Shown: positions 45,373 to 58,200 of the stretch, piece after piece
Numbering within the stretch: the first letter of the stretch is position 1
How the letters are laid out: each line of letters begins with the position of its first letter
Assembly (NCBI GenBank): GCA_948567375.1
Contig: OX419761.1
Coordinates: forward strand, 39,310,501-39,374,500
Direction: 5' to 3'
DNA: 64,000 nucleotides
Origin: Lunularia cruciata
Taxonomy: Eukaryota > Streptophyta > Marchantiopsida > Lunulariales > Lunulariaceae
Position numbers and translations under genes: made by a program
The notes under the pieces: model-generated
What the model was told of the DNA's origin: nothing
What the model saw: only the letters and a program-made list of their open reading frames with translations
Database searches by the model: none

Positions 45373-48300
45373 TTGGATGTCTAAATGGATGAATTGGGCC
45401 TTGAAAATAGTCGTATTTATTTCCCATAAGAGAATAGGCTAGAATTCTGTCCCCAACCATTTTTATTGTTGAGAGGTTTCCAATGTTACCTCACCCATGT
45501 GAATCCAAGCTTCCTAAATGAAGATTCCCTAAAGATTCTCTCTAGTCAAGCTTGTTTGACCAATCAAAAAGGACAAGGACCGACATGTCACCCATCGATC
45601 CAACTAATCTAAGGGTGGAGCTCATTGTGATATCACCAATCCATACATCTGATCCAAGGGTGGAGCTTCCTTTGAAGGGATCCTCTTTGTTATATAATAA
45701 AGACAAGGTGTTCTTTTGAATGTAAAAATTTATGTTTCTTCTCATACGTTTCTCTTGGAGGTTCTCCTTTCCTCAAAATATTACATAATGGCATATAGGG
45801 TAGAATTCCTTGGTCCTAGCACTCTTTGACAATGCTACTCTATCCAAGAAATTGTTAAGTATGGAGTCTTATTATTACTGAATGCTCTACGTGATAATTA
45901 TCACAAGAATGTTGAAGAGTCAATGCAAGACAAATCTTCTTCGGGAGTGTAAAAATGTAAATATGGGACAAATTTTCATATTAGGTAAGTAAGATCAAAC
46001 TGAAGTGCTCATGTTGTAATTGCAGGTCCGAGCAAAGTCAAAGACAAAGAAGCAAACTTGGATGGTGTAACACTGAAGGTACAAAGCACCACCCAAAGAA
46101 GCACCCACCCAACATGAAGATGTGGGAGATGATGAAGGAAGACACGTCAGAGTCAAGTATCTATCAAGGATTATGTGTCCTTTGTTGGTGCAGCTACAAA
46201 GGAAGAAGGAAGAGTTGAAGAAGGATCATCCTGGAGTGAAGGATGAGTTGGAAGTAGTAAGGCACTAGAGTGAAGAGACCTTGGAGCTGCAAAGTAAGCT
46301 AACCCAAGGAAGAAAGGAAGCCAAAAACTTCAAGCTGAAGCAATTCTTTGGAAGAAAAGCCTTGATACCTTGCAAGAGAACTTCATGAAGTACAATAAAG
46401 AAATAAAGGAGTAGAAGGCCTTGGGTGAGAAGATGAAGCAAGAAGTTCCTAACTCAATGTGGGACAAATCTTCATATTACAAGATTTCATTATGGGAGTG
46501 AAAAAAAAGGCAATTCATATTGGGACCAATATCTTTGTGAATACAAATGTAGATAATGCATGCCTTATCTCATTGGAAGCATTAGAAGCATCATCATGCA
46601 TTCTCTTCTCAAAGGCTTTCCATAGACACCAAGATCATGGAAGATAAAACTCTAGGAAAGAAGTTATGTCCATCTAATGTTCGGGCCAAATTTGTCCAAC
46701 GAGAGCTGCAAGATTCTATTGGGGAGTTACATGTAGGCTATGGGAGCTACAAGATTTTTGGAGTACAAGCATGGTTGCAAGACCTAAGAGCATGGGACTT
46801 ATGGGAAGGTTACAAGATTGCGGGACTTGTGGGAATGGTTCCTACACAAAGTTGCGGAGATGGATCCCACTTGTGGAACTAAGGAGGTGATATGTATCAA
46901 TTGGTACCAAACAGTCTAGAGTTTAAATATGGGATCAATTAGGACCACACTTTCCAAAATGAGATAAAGGAAGTAAGTGGAAGTGTATATATATTTTTTA
47001 AGTTGGCAACAAGGTGAGACTTTGACAATTCTTGAATAAAAAAATCCTATGCAATGGTGGATGTAAGTAGAAATTGGCCAAACCACATAAAATTGACATG
47101 ACTCTTATGCATGTTATTCTTGACCAGATTGATGAATGATTTTCTCTCTATAAAATAGCCAGATTTGTATACCTATTGCTCTCTCAATTCCTATTCTGAT
47201 TCTTTTCTCCCAATAGCAAAGAGATTCCCCCTCAAATTCTCCATCCTTAAATGCTCTCATTTCATGCAACAATATATGATTGCTCAATTCCCAGTTCCTG
47301 AATAAAAATTCAACTTTTTTATTGTAGAGAAATTTGCCATATGGTAGAGTGCACATTTGGTCAATAGGGGTGATTTGATGATAAATTCAAGCATCCTCTT
47401 GTATTGCTTAGGCCCTTAAGGCGCTATGGTATTTTCCTTTCCCTTCATCTCTCTTAAGAGCTCTTCTTACAAAGACTCACTCTCCCCCTAAAATCCCAAG
47501 TCCTATAACTTCTTGCCAAGGGTAGGGAAATTTCAATGAGTCTCACTTTGTCTAGTTTTATAACAATGAAAAGTGACAGCCAAATTCAAGAATTCAAGGT
47601 GATGACTCTACCATTATGAATGTTTGGTAGGTGTGCCTGCTACAAGATGTTATGACCCACACATGTGAGAATTCTAGTATGATAAAATAGTCATCAATTG
47701 TAGTTCTTGATCTATCAGTGTCACATTTAAGTTGTTGAGACCCTTTCAAAAAATTGACTTTCAAGCCAATGGTGCTCTAGGTAAAATGGTTTTTGGGCCA
47801 AAGGTTGTTCAATGTTCAAGGGTATCTTTTCAAGGAGAAATACTTTTAGGATGAAGCGCTCCCTCACCAAAGGTTTACCTTACCAAATTCCTTCTTCATC
47901 AAACTGCCATGGTAAAGGTTCTACTTTTTGCTCAACCATTGCTAACCTTCCTTCATTAAATATCTTCCAAGTCATCTTTCTCTTGAAGAGCACAATTTCC
48001 CTTAGGGTCAAAGGAAAACAAGAATAAATCTTCCTTGCTCCTTGACAACCAATTATTCCTTTATCTTTCCAAGTAAACTAAGGAATTTGAAAGAAAATGG
48101 TGTAATTTGTAAAGAAGTAAGGTATCACAATGGTGCTAATGTGTGAAAATTTTGAAAGGAGTAGAATGTTTATTATATCAGCACAAATACTTGTTACAAC
48201 TTAATAATTGTCAAACTATAGCAATTTGATCAAAAAAACCTGTCATTTCTATGGAGAAAATTGTCCAAAGAACTTAGATATACAATGATGTAATACTTTA

Positions 48301-49579
48301 GTGTTACATATTTAACTTCTTGAGCAAAGACTAACCTCTGAAAAGGATAATTTCTCAATAAAGATGCACCACAAACAAAGAAAATCAAAGTTTTCAAAAT
48401 TGCTCAAAATAAGACATGAAATTCTAGATAATGATGATTCAAACAAAAGGTACCAAATTAGTTCTAAGTGGCAAAGTTTCAATCTTTGGTGTCAAATATA
48501 TGCTCTTCTCTTCCTTGAAGGCATGTGTTACCAAAGAGCACTTTCCCCAAAGACTCTATTCTATGTATGCACGTTCTTTGGCTATTGTCAACACCATAGA
48601 ACTCAAGAGGTCCATTGCATCATTGCTTCCAAAAGTATGTCATAAACACCAAGGTTTAAAACAATTGAGGCATTTTAACAACTCTAGTTAGAAAGATTCA
48701 CCAATGCTTGTGCAACCCAAAGAGTGAGTATCATGCACATCTTTTTTTGTTTATTTTTTTTCTTATTAATTTCAAATTCTTTTGTAAGAAAGTACTGGTC
48801 TATTCTACATTTAGATAGAAAAACCTATAGATAGTGCATTCTTTGAAGTTGTGACTCCTAAGCCAACAACCCAAATGATAGAGTTTGGGTTGGAGGAACA
48901 CTTGAAGGTGTAATGTAGGAAACCAACTTGGGACAAAAAGATCCTCAAAGGCAAATGGTTTGGGGGAGAAAAACCTCATCCCAAAAATCTCAATATAGGG
49001 TGACATTTGGCCTGATAGCACTTCACTTGACAATCAAAACTCAACCAAATGAGTTCATCCAGTTGCATTACTTTTGGAACCCAACACATGCCAAGCATCA
49101 AACACTAATTTGAATGCACCGCCAATACTTTCAAGGATGATTGTTTCAAATTAAGAAGAGTGGTTTCCATTCTGAGGAGGACTATTGGCCTTTGGCCCAT
49201 TGCAAAAATTGGAACTTGGACCATTGGGGAAGAATGATCATTTTCATGTGCAAGCAATACTTGGCATTGAATGCATGACAAGGAACAAGGACAACACAAC
49301 CAAATTTTGGCTAAAGAATGATTGAAGACTTCACCTATAAAACAAAGTGATGAATGAACATTTCCACTTTTACATTATTAGTGATCAATTAAGCACAATC
49401 AATCTTGAATTTGATCCTTGGCTTTATAGTTTTCTAGTATTTGAAGCCAAACCAACCTTCACTTTTGTCCCTTAGTCTTTGAGAGAATGATGCACATTTT
49501 TTCAACCATGAAGAAGGCCTTGAAGCTATCCTTCAAAGCCTAATAGGGAATGCTTGGGTGGTGTATTCTAGACAAGATT

Positions 49580-50720
49580 TAATTTAGAGCAAGCATATAG
49601 AATTCTTGCTCTACATTTGGGATGCAACCAATCACAAGATCATCCATGAGACAATAAGCCTAAAGGAGAGAATAAGTAAGGACCTGAGAAGGAATCCCAT
49701 ACATTGGAAAGAGGCAGATTGGAGGAATGTCTTTGGTCAAGATGTAAGTCTAACAAGAATGATCTCTAAGCTGACATGTCTCCAACAACTTCAATGAGAG
49801 AAATTGTTTTGGTTGTAGAGGAAGAGGCCATATCCAAAGGAATTGCCCAAACTCCACTTACCATGGAGGAAGGGGTTATGGGGGAACCAATAGAGGGAAA
49901 GAGAGAGGTAGTGAAACCCAAGTGGTTCCTAATCCAAACAAAGGTAAGGAGATAGCATCTATAGATGTGGTTGAGAGCAAGTATGAGAAGGGGGAGTGCT
50001 CAAACTCCAAAGGTCTTCATTTGGATCTTTTGGCACAAGAGAAGAAAAGAGCTTGTTTTGCAAAGGATATGCACTCTTCTCGAGGATTTACTCCTAGCCA
50101 AGATACTCCTATGTCTACTAGGAGCACTTGTACAAGCACTTCAATGCCATCAACAACAAAGACTCCAAGAAAGAAGTTGGAGATGGAGGACTTCTTGATC
50201 TCCAAGCAACAATGGAACTATAATGTGTTGGAGGATGTTGGTAGTCACAAGGCTAACATTATAGTGGGCCAATTGATTGCTTTGAACCCTACCTTGAGAA
50301 AGGAGCTTAGAGGTGGTTTGAGTTCTATAAGGAGCAAGAGGAAGAAGAAGGCAAAAGCTCCAATATCAATGGGGGTGGTAGATGCTAAACCAACACCATG
50401 GGAGGCTTGTGAATATGCCTCCAAGATTGATGTGAGAGTGAATGGTCACAACATCAAGGATGCATTGGTTGATAGAGGATAAGAAGTGAATGCCATGTCA
50501 AAAAGGTGAAGAAGTTGGGTATGATACCCTCAAGACCTTCAACATTTGCGTGAGCATGGCAAACAAGAAACAAGTTTGACCAATAAGAGTGATGGATAAA
50601 GTGGTAGTTTCAATTATGAGAGTTCAAAATCTCATGACTTCCAAGTCTTGAAGGATTCAAGCTATGATTTACTTCTTAGGAGGCCATGGTTGAGACAACA
50701 TGCATAACTGATCAATGGCA
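49580..50720 (+). pseudogene. Gag zinc knuckle and retropepsin-like remnant
   Basis: A CCHC knuckle, CFGCRGRGHIQRNC, is at about 49808-49849, after a gag-like stretch (LLYIWDATNHKIIHETISLK, about 49600-49670). After a basic linker, the long frame at 49922-50482 ends in EYASKIDVRVNGHNIKDALV-DRG, which lines up with a retropepsin (expected D-T/S-G plus a hydrophobic-N-hydrophobic block) but has D-R-G and a stop. About 190 bases on, YDLLLRRPWLRQ matches the protease C-terminal LLGRPW block. It is dead. The lineage differs from A, B and C. Confidence 0.7.
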
Positions 50721-50893
50721 CAAAGGGTACTTGAGGATTGGGCCATCAAACCATAGAGTTACAGTTCCTATGACTAACACCACCAACACTTCACATTCAG
50801 ATACACCATCTTCTGATTATTGGGAATCATATTTCTCTCTTGTTTTCTCGTGCACCCTTCAATTAGTTGTACACTCAAACTTCTTGAGAGGTC

Positions 50894-50895
<2 letters not shown>

Positions 50896-50939
<44 letters not shown>
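50896..50939. repeat. (TA)n microsatellite
   Basis: About 22 uninterrupted AT units. It lies about 30 bp before the start of the right large repeat, where the polypurine tract would be expected. Confidence 0.98.
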
Positions 50940-50943
<4 letters not shown>

Positions 50944-52199
50944 TAAAATAACCTTTATTCTATATATTGTATGATAACCTAGAGTATATTAATGGTATAA
51001 TCGATAATAAATATCGGGCACACAAGGATACTAGTTAAACATGACTAGAAATGAGGGTAAAGGGTCACAATATCACATCACATGTGTTCTATTTTTACTT
51101 GTTTAACCTCTTGGATAGAAACCACGCCAGAAGAGGGTAAAGATACTATATGACACCTTACCAAAAGAGAAATTAACAACCACTCTCACAAAAGATCTAA
51201 TCTAACAAGTTCTTGATAGTTGTGGTTTATTTCATGCCAAAGGTCTCTTATCCTTAAGAGCCTTTGTCTTACCCCCAAAGCTAGTCCCTCCTAGTAGCTT
51301 TATTTCACCCCCAAGTCAGCTTTTAGGCCAGAGTCAGTTTTTAGTCCAAAGGTTCTTTCACCCTGATACCATTGCTGAGTGCATGTATCCCTTCCCAAAA
51401 ATGCAATCCCAATGAAATCCAAAATTGATTTTTTACTTGGCTTCTTTATTCAGTGCTACTCTCCAAGCTCTCCAATTGGTCTGAGAACCATTCCTTTCAT
51501 TAACTCACTTGTTCAAAATGTCAAGGCTAACTTCTTTGATAATGTAAAAATTTCTTGAGCATGTACTCAAGTATTCATTCACACTGAATGTTAAGGGTAA
51601 CTTCCTAGATACATTACAAATTTCCTAAACAAATACTCAGATACACACTCATATTGCAAGATTCATCATCCCTACTCAACCAAGTAAAAAATCAACAATG
51701 TAAGCAAAAGCATTCCAATACAAAGATATCTTTACACTAAATACTTCAATTATGAAGAAGTGTACATAGTTTCCTTGGGTCACAACCCATATATACAATG
51801 TTTTCTCTTGAGATGAAGATGATCAATGGCTAAGAGTGTTGGAAATCTTCTAATTACACCTACTCCACTTACCACTTATCTTACCTATTGATCTTATTCT
51901 AAGCACAATTAAGAAGTGACTGCACAATTGCCACCAATCACAACTACTACTTGTTGTTAACTCTATGTATAATTATAATTTTGAAAACTTCAGCTGCAAA
52001 ATTGTTGTGTAGTCCATAAAGAATGTTAGGCCAAAGGTCTTCCAGGACAAAGATGATGACTAGGCTGAAGTGGTGTTCCATACTTTAACAGATTTCTACC
52101 TATTTCCTTCCGACTAGAATCTGCCCTAAAATCTACTTCAAGGAACTACCTTCACCCTTACAAACCTTAATTAACAATTCTACATGATCCTAATACTCT

Positions 52200-54480
52200 A
52201 CAATGTCCTTCAGCAATGCCTTCATGGATTCCTTGAACTTCTTCAAGGTGTGCTCAAGTAACTTATTGGCCAGCTATTGTAGGCACTTCTCCATGTACAC
52301 CTTTCCCATGAGAGCATGCGCCTAAAATCTTAAGTCCACAGCCTTCAATTTGTGCAAGGAGGCCTCCATTACCTCCTTCACAATTTCTTCAAGATGGTCT
52401 TGTGCCGTCTCCATCCTTACCAAAATCACATTCTTCTCCAGTTGAATTGAATCCAACTCTCTTCCATCTCAACCACAATATTTTCTTGAATGGTTGCTTG
52501 ATCTTTCTTGTGTTTTTCTTCCTTTTTCTTGATACTTTCCATGAGCTTCTTCACCTACACATTGGCCGCTTGCAACTCCTCCTGATGATAAAAGTTTGCT
52601 GCTAAGAGTGCCACCTTCACCTTTTCTACTTCTCCCTTAAATGCATCAATTTCTTCTGCCTAGGCCTTCTTTTTCTCCTCAAATTGAGTTCATTGACATG
52701 CTTCTTTGTCCGTGGACTCAATAGCTTCTTGCCTCACTGTTCTTTCTTCTTGGATTTTCTTCTCCAAAGCTGCTCCTTCTTCATAAAGTTTGGCCGCCTC
52801 TTGCATCAAATTGTTACTTTTGTTTTTTGTTTACCTTTACCTATCTCTAAATATTAAGCACAAACTTTTACCAATTCATCTTGTGCCTTCATCTTCTCTT
52901 ACATTACTTCTTTTGCAACTTGATAAAGAAGGTTGATGGGTATGACATAATCCATATTGGCTCCATGGGATTACTCATATGTGGGAAGGAGCTGCTCCTA
53001 CAACTCCAGAGCTATACCAACCTTGTACACCACTAATTGGTAGAAGAGCACTACCACAACCAATCTGGTTTTCCTTCTACTTGAGCTCACCTCCCTTACC
53101 TTTCTGCAAAAGCCAAAGGTCCACTCTACTCCTTCTTGATCTCAATGAAGATATTGGATTCTTTTGCTTAGATACCTTTTCCATTGTTGTTGGTACCTCT
53201 GTCCTAGATAACCCTTCTTCTTGCTAGTCTTCTTTGGCATGATGTCCACCTTCAGCTTGATGTCCTTCCATGTCTTGGCAAGAGCTTGCATCTTCCACCT
53301 CAAGTACTTCTTCTACACAAAGAACTCATTTTTCCTTTAGTTTTGCTTCTCCTATGGTGGAAACAAAGGAGATCTCATTATCTCCAGGCCTTTTGCTACA
53401 TTCTTCTTGGAAATAGAAGGTTTGGATTCTCCATCATATCTTCCAAGAGTGTGCATTTGTTCTTCTGCCTGAAAATTTTCCTTTGTTCTTGGAGGGGATG
53501 GATCAAGGTAGATTATACTTCTCTATCTTGGTCCTCAACCCATCTTTGTCAAAGAAATCACAATCCTCAAGATCAACTTTTTGTTGGCTATAAGGGTAGG
53601 ATCTGGTTGGATCTAGTGCCGGCTTCATCCCAAACTTCCTCTTCTTCTTCTTCTTCTTCCTCCACTTCTTCTATGAGGATCATGCTCATCCTCTTGGTAG
53701 CCTTTGCCTTTGGCCTAGAAGAAGTCACTGGTCATTTCCTGATTATTGGCTTTGTGATGATCTTCTATTGCCTTTGCTTTTTGGAGCCCAAAGTATTATA
53801 TGCTTCTTTCAGTTCCATTTATTTCCCTTTGCAGTAAAATTCTATGTCAGCCTCAGCATACTTTGCACCATTAGTGCTTGTTCTTTGGGCTTGTTGAAAT
53901 TCCTACAAGAAAGAAGTGGCCAAGATACTTCTTTTTTTCTTGTCAAAAAATCCACCCCCAAGTAGAAATGGATGACAAAGAGAGACATCAAAGTCACTCC
54001 TTCCTCATTCATTGTTCCCACAATTTTTCTTACCCTTGCCCAAAAAATAGCTGCCCAAAGAAGATTGCATAACTATTGTTCAGGTTAATTGTTCATTTAG
54101 ATTTGAACAACTTTGTGATTGACTCTACCAAGATCCTCTTGTTGTATCTTTGATACTTGGAATAGACCAACAATTGTTGGTCTTTTTGTCTTGGAAAGTG
54201 GCCTTGAACTTGGCTTCAATAGTCAAGTCAAGACAAGTCCAAGTACTATCTAGAGTAATGATGTCTAGGGGAGAATTTCTAGGCCACATCACTCTCCACC
54301 AATGCTCTTTGGTCCATGTAAAGAGTTTCTCAATCCTTGGATTGTGATTATCCCTAATTTCATACAGGATTTCATATAAGATTGCATGATCACTCAATTC
54401 CCAATTCCACAACAAGAACTCTAACTTCTTGCTACAAGCTAACTCTTGCCTACAATACAATCCACACTTAACTATTCATG
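52200..54480 (-). pseudogene. Antisense coding remnant in copy 2
   Basis: The best piece is 54460-54125: KKLEFLLWNWELSDHAILYE, then IEKLFTWTKEHWWRVMWPRN, LDLTIEAKFKATFQDKKTNN and a NCWSIPSIKDTTRGSW end. It aligns with copy 1 (KKVEFLFRNWELSNH and FKVVFKDDKTKNR with LVPRYKDLAKRS). Downstream, charged, broken coiled-coil-like segments follow to about 52200. A (TTC)n run at 53637-53660 encodes a poly-Arg/Glu tract on this strand. The product is unknown. Confidence 0.4.
53637..53660. repeat. (TTC)n microsatellite
   Basis: Seven to eight TTC units, inside the antisense coding remnant of copy 2. Confidence 0.95.
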
Positions 54481-55236
54481 GGGCCTTGATTATATATTCA
54501 GACACCTTCTCATCCTCCTTGGTTCATTAGAGGCAGCTACTTCTTTTCCCTTTGATCCTCTCATCATTCTTACTTTTTGCTCACTTCCCAATCTTCCTCA
54601 TACAAGCTTACCCTCTCACAATTCAAATTTCTAAGTGAAGAAACTTCTTGCCAAGGGTGAGGAAATCTTAATAGGTCTTGCTCTAGTTGATTCTGCAAAA
54701 AGTGAAAAGGATCAAAGTCCCATGTGGATATTTATGGTGACGGCCTAATCATTATAAACCATTGGTAAGCGTGCCCTTGGATGAGCAGTTGTTACTTGCA
54801 CATATGAGTGGTGGGTACAATCAAATGGTCATCAATTGTAGTTCTTGATCTATCAATACTATATTTACTCATGAATTTTGAGGCCAAGGGACTTCAAGTC
54901 CAAATTGCTTTTATAGCCAAAGGTCATCCCAAGGCAAAGGTCTCTTTTTAGGACAAAGATCTCCTAAGGCAAATAAATTTCTTGTTTGATAGTCTTCTTT
55001 ATCAAAGAGCTATGCTTTGTGCCCTTTATCTAGATCTACTACTACTAATTTCTTCCATAGCTCATTCTCTCTACATCATCTCTCCCTTTGAAGGTGCAGT
55101 TCTCTTGGAGTGGAAGGTAAGCAAACATAAACCTCCCATCTTCCTTGCTAATTGACTATTTCTATAGTCTTCTTGGTTAAACTTTGAAAGTGTACAAAAG
55201 AAAAAGGTGTACTTTAGAAAGAAGTGAGGTGTCACA

Positions 55237-58200
55237 TAGTCATTGAAGGGTTCTAAGTTAGCTTTGTACAAATTCTTTTACAAATAGGATGGATAATAAG
55301 AAACTAGAATTGGCAAAAGAAATTGGTTGGAGATTTTTAGGATCTCCTCTTAAAGTCATTACAATTCATAAGGACAAATCACTCCAAAAATTTTATAAAT
55401 TTATAAAATTTTCTTCATGCAAGGAATAGTGATGATTGACCAATTTATTCTTAAGATGTATCCAAGTTGTACATACCTCTCTAGATTTCTAGATTGTATC
55501 TTCTCACAAATGAACAAATGAAGTGCAATTGTACCTCTTGTGATTTGTTTGAGCAGGATGAACTTGATTTTAGCTATATAATTCAGGTTATTTGAGAGAT
55601 AATAGTAACTTCTGCTTATCTCTCCTAAACCCTTCAAGGCTTAGCAATCAAACAATTTTCTGAAGTGCATTACAAAACCAATGAAGAGAGTAAAGATACT
55701 TGTTGTTTTTCCTTGTCCCAATACATATGGCAAATATAAAAAGAAAAGCATGATCTAGACTTCCTATCCACTTGATCTCCAATCCAATCAGCATATATGA
55801 AATGTGATAAAGTCTCATGAGCTTTTGAGAAAATATAACGTTATGCTATATAGTATTCTTGAGATACTTGAGTTCTTTATTCTTGCCTTCAAATGTAGAG
55901 TTCTTAGAGAAAATTTGACACTATGTTATGTAGTATCCTTGAGATACTTGAGTTCTTCTTTTAGCCCTCAAATGGCTATTTCTTAGATCCCTTAGATGTT
56001 GACTAAGTTCACTAGTAGAATGAGCCTTCTATAATGTATCTTATCCACTTCTTTATCCCTAGTACCTTATTTCTATTCCGTAGCTAGCACAATATGTATA
56101 AGTTTGCACCACTTTATTTTATACTCCTTGATATATATTAAGTGTACTTCTCATGTACATACTGAAAAAATTTTCATTTTGAATTGAATGTATATATTAG
56201 GTCTTAAATTTATCATATCAACTTTAGAGGTAAATTGGGACTTCACATTTATCACATTTTCTTCATTACTTTGTAAGAGGACAAGATCATTCACGTAAAT
56301 TTAATGGTTTATTTTTCCAACCTCAATAACAAGAATATAGATTTGGAACACCCATTTTAGCCTTGAAACTTTTCTTTGCCAAGAAGGTATCAATTTTTAT
56401 GAAACAAAGCTCAAGGAGCTTGCTCCAATCTACAAAGTGCTTTTTAAGCTTATAGACCAGCTCTCTCTTTGCTTATAGCTCAATCCTTTGAGATAAAAAA
56501 TATTGAACTCTCCTTAGACATAATCATTCAAAGAGTCATTTTCTATCTTGTTATCAACCCTTCTACTTGTGAGTCTTAGCACACAACAAATGATGGTTTG
56601 GTGGAATTCATCTCAATAACTTTAATGGAAGTCTTGTCACAGTCTTCACATTTTATTTTAAGAGGCCTTTTATAATAATTAATTCTTTATACTTCTACAC
56701 CAAGCTATCAAGTAGATGATTTTCTTGACCACATACTTGGTACAAACCACTTTCTTTTAAGGAGTTAAAGAAGAGAGATTTGGTGTCTTTTTCTTTTTAG
56801 TGTAGTGTACTCTTCCTTCTTTCTATTAGATAAATTTTTATATCGTTTGAGATTTCTCATATCTATTTCCTCAACAATCCATAGATTAGGACATGATATA
56901 TTAGGAAGTCAAGATGGATTTTTTTTTACATAAAATGAATATTGAAGTATAGATTCTTGTACAAAAGCCTTTTCTAGAATAGACACATTTGGTTTTTGGA
57001 TAAACTACTTTTAGGTTGAAGAGACTCAAATTAACTACTTGATGTGAGAGGAAGAATCCCTATTTAAGATTTGACAAGTGATCCTACTTGATGTCATTAA
57101 GATCAAATCTTTATTCATAGGTAATCTTGTTGTTTGGATTTGACACCTTATATTGTAACATTCACTGGTTCATGAATGCTCTATTGGGATATTAAGTTTG
57201 GTATTGCAAGTAATTGAAAGAATTACTTGTATGGAGTTTAACCAAGATCCCAAACTAACCATGATAAATTAGATTTAGTCACAACCAAGATAGATTTGTC
57301 TCTATTTTAGAGAAGTTTGAAAGATTGAGCATCATTATTTTGGATTCTAGTGTATTGATATTGAATTTTTCTAGATATTTGGCTTTGAGGAAAGAATTGA
57401 GAACTCTTGAGTCCACAAGCCTTTTTACTAAAAAAAATTCTATAGTTAAGGATAGTGCATGTGAAGGAGTCATTGACTCAATGTTGGGTCAAGATAAAAC
57501 CACATGCTTATAGGGATTATTCTCATGAGTTTGGACACTCCTTTAGACTTTGGACCGTAGATGAATTTTAGCCTAGTAATCTAAGTTACTCTATTGATTA
57601 GTACCTTTTGTATGTAAGTATTTAAAAATATATAAGCAAGGGATGACAATGTACTAATCATCCTTTCATTTGCAACTATCTCTCTATCATTGAACTCTCT
57701 AGTGAGTGATGGCTTAAGTCTTGGAGGTGCCTTGGAGGATTGTCATGGAGTTTGGTTCCACATCTTCTTAGTCTATAATATCCTACCTTGATAGCTATTA
57801 GGTGTTCATTTTGATTCCAAGATTAGTTCCACACTTTCTTTGTCCATTGTATTCTCACTTGGACTTGGTTCCTTGCCTTCTTAGTCCATGGTGTCTTACC
57901 TTGATAGCTATTAGGGGTTCATCCTGATTTAAAGATAAGAAGGCTCACAAGTACCTAGTGATTTTATGTCAAACAATCAATAGCTAAAGAATAATCTCAA
58001 TTTTTATTTTTATAAATATACACATATACCTTCAACCAAAAACTATAAGAGGATAAAATCATGTTTATTACTTGGCCTAGAAAAAGCTTCCTCAAGACTT
58101 ATACCTTGATCACTTGATAAGAGCATGATTGTAGAAAGTATGTTTATCTATAAATTTAGCTCAAGAACTTTGAGGCAGATCTACATCCTTGAAATAATAC

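Larger units (their letters stand above)
41797..48129. repeat. Large direct repeat, copy 1 (probable giant LTR)
   Basis: Starts TGTGACAACCCC and ends GGTATCACA, giving short inverted ends (TGTGA...TCACA) as LTRs have. Its first 3 kb aligns with 50968-54250 and its last kilobase (47110-48129) with 54340-55236. Shared landmarks include GAGGTTGGTTCC-type AAAGG motifs, CAATCCCAAYRAAATCCAAA, and TCATCAATTGTAGTTCTTGA before the end. About 2 kb (45050-47110) has no counterpart in copy 2 and looks inserted. Identity is moderate, so the pair is old. Confidence 0.55.
48130..50967 (+). mobile_element. Internal region of the giant-LTR element: gag and protease only
   Basis: The region between the two large direct repeats. 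A sequence starting TGGTGCTAATGTG follows the left copy at once; the leading TGG is what a tRNA primer site needs, and the rest could be a decayed tRNA-Lys type site, but the match is weak. Coding remnants are gag-like (about 49400-49820) and protease-like (to 50700). No RT, RNase H or integrase is visible, so the element would be non-autonomous. No clear polypurine tract is seen; a (TA)n run sits at that place. Confidence 0.5.
50968..55236. repeat. Large direct repeat, copy 2 (probable giant LTR)
   Basis: Starts TGTATGATAACC and ends GAGGTGTCACA; 4,269 bp. It is collinear with copy 1 apart from the 2-kb stretch absent here. The immediate flanks (left of copy 1: GTGGT; right of copy 2: TAGTC) do not form a target duplication, so the LTR reading rests on direct orientation, TG...CA ends and the gag-protease core between. 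Alternatives are two adjacent copies of another large element, or a segmental duplication. Confidence 0.55.

Noticed and set aside
41792-55241. Target duplication for the large-repeat element
   Set aside because: The flanks GTGGT and TAGTC differ. The LTR interpretation therefore stays tentative.
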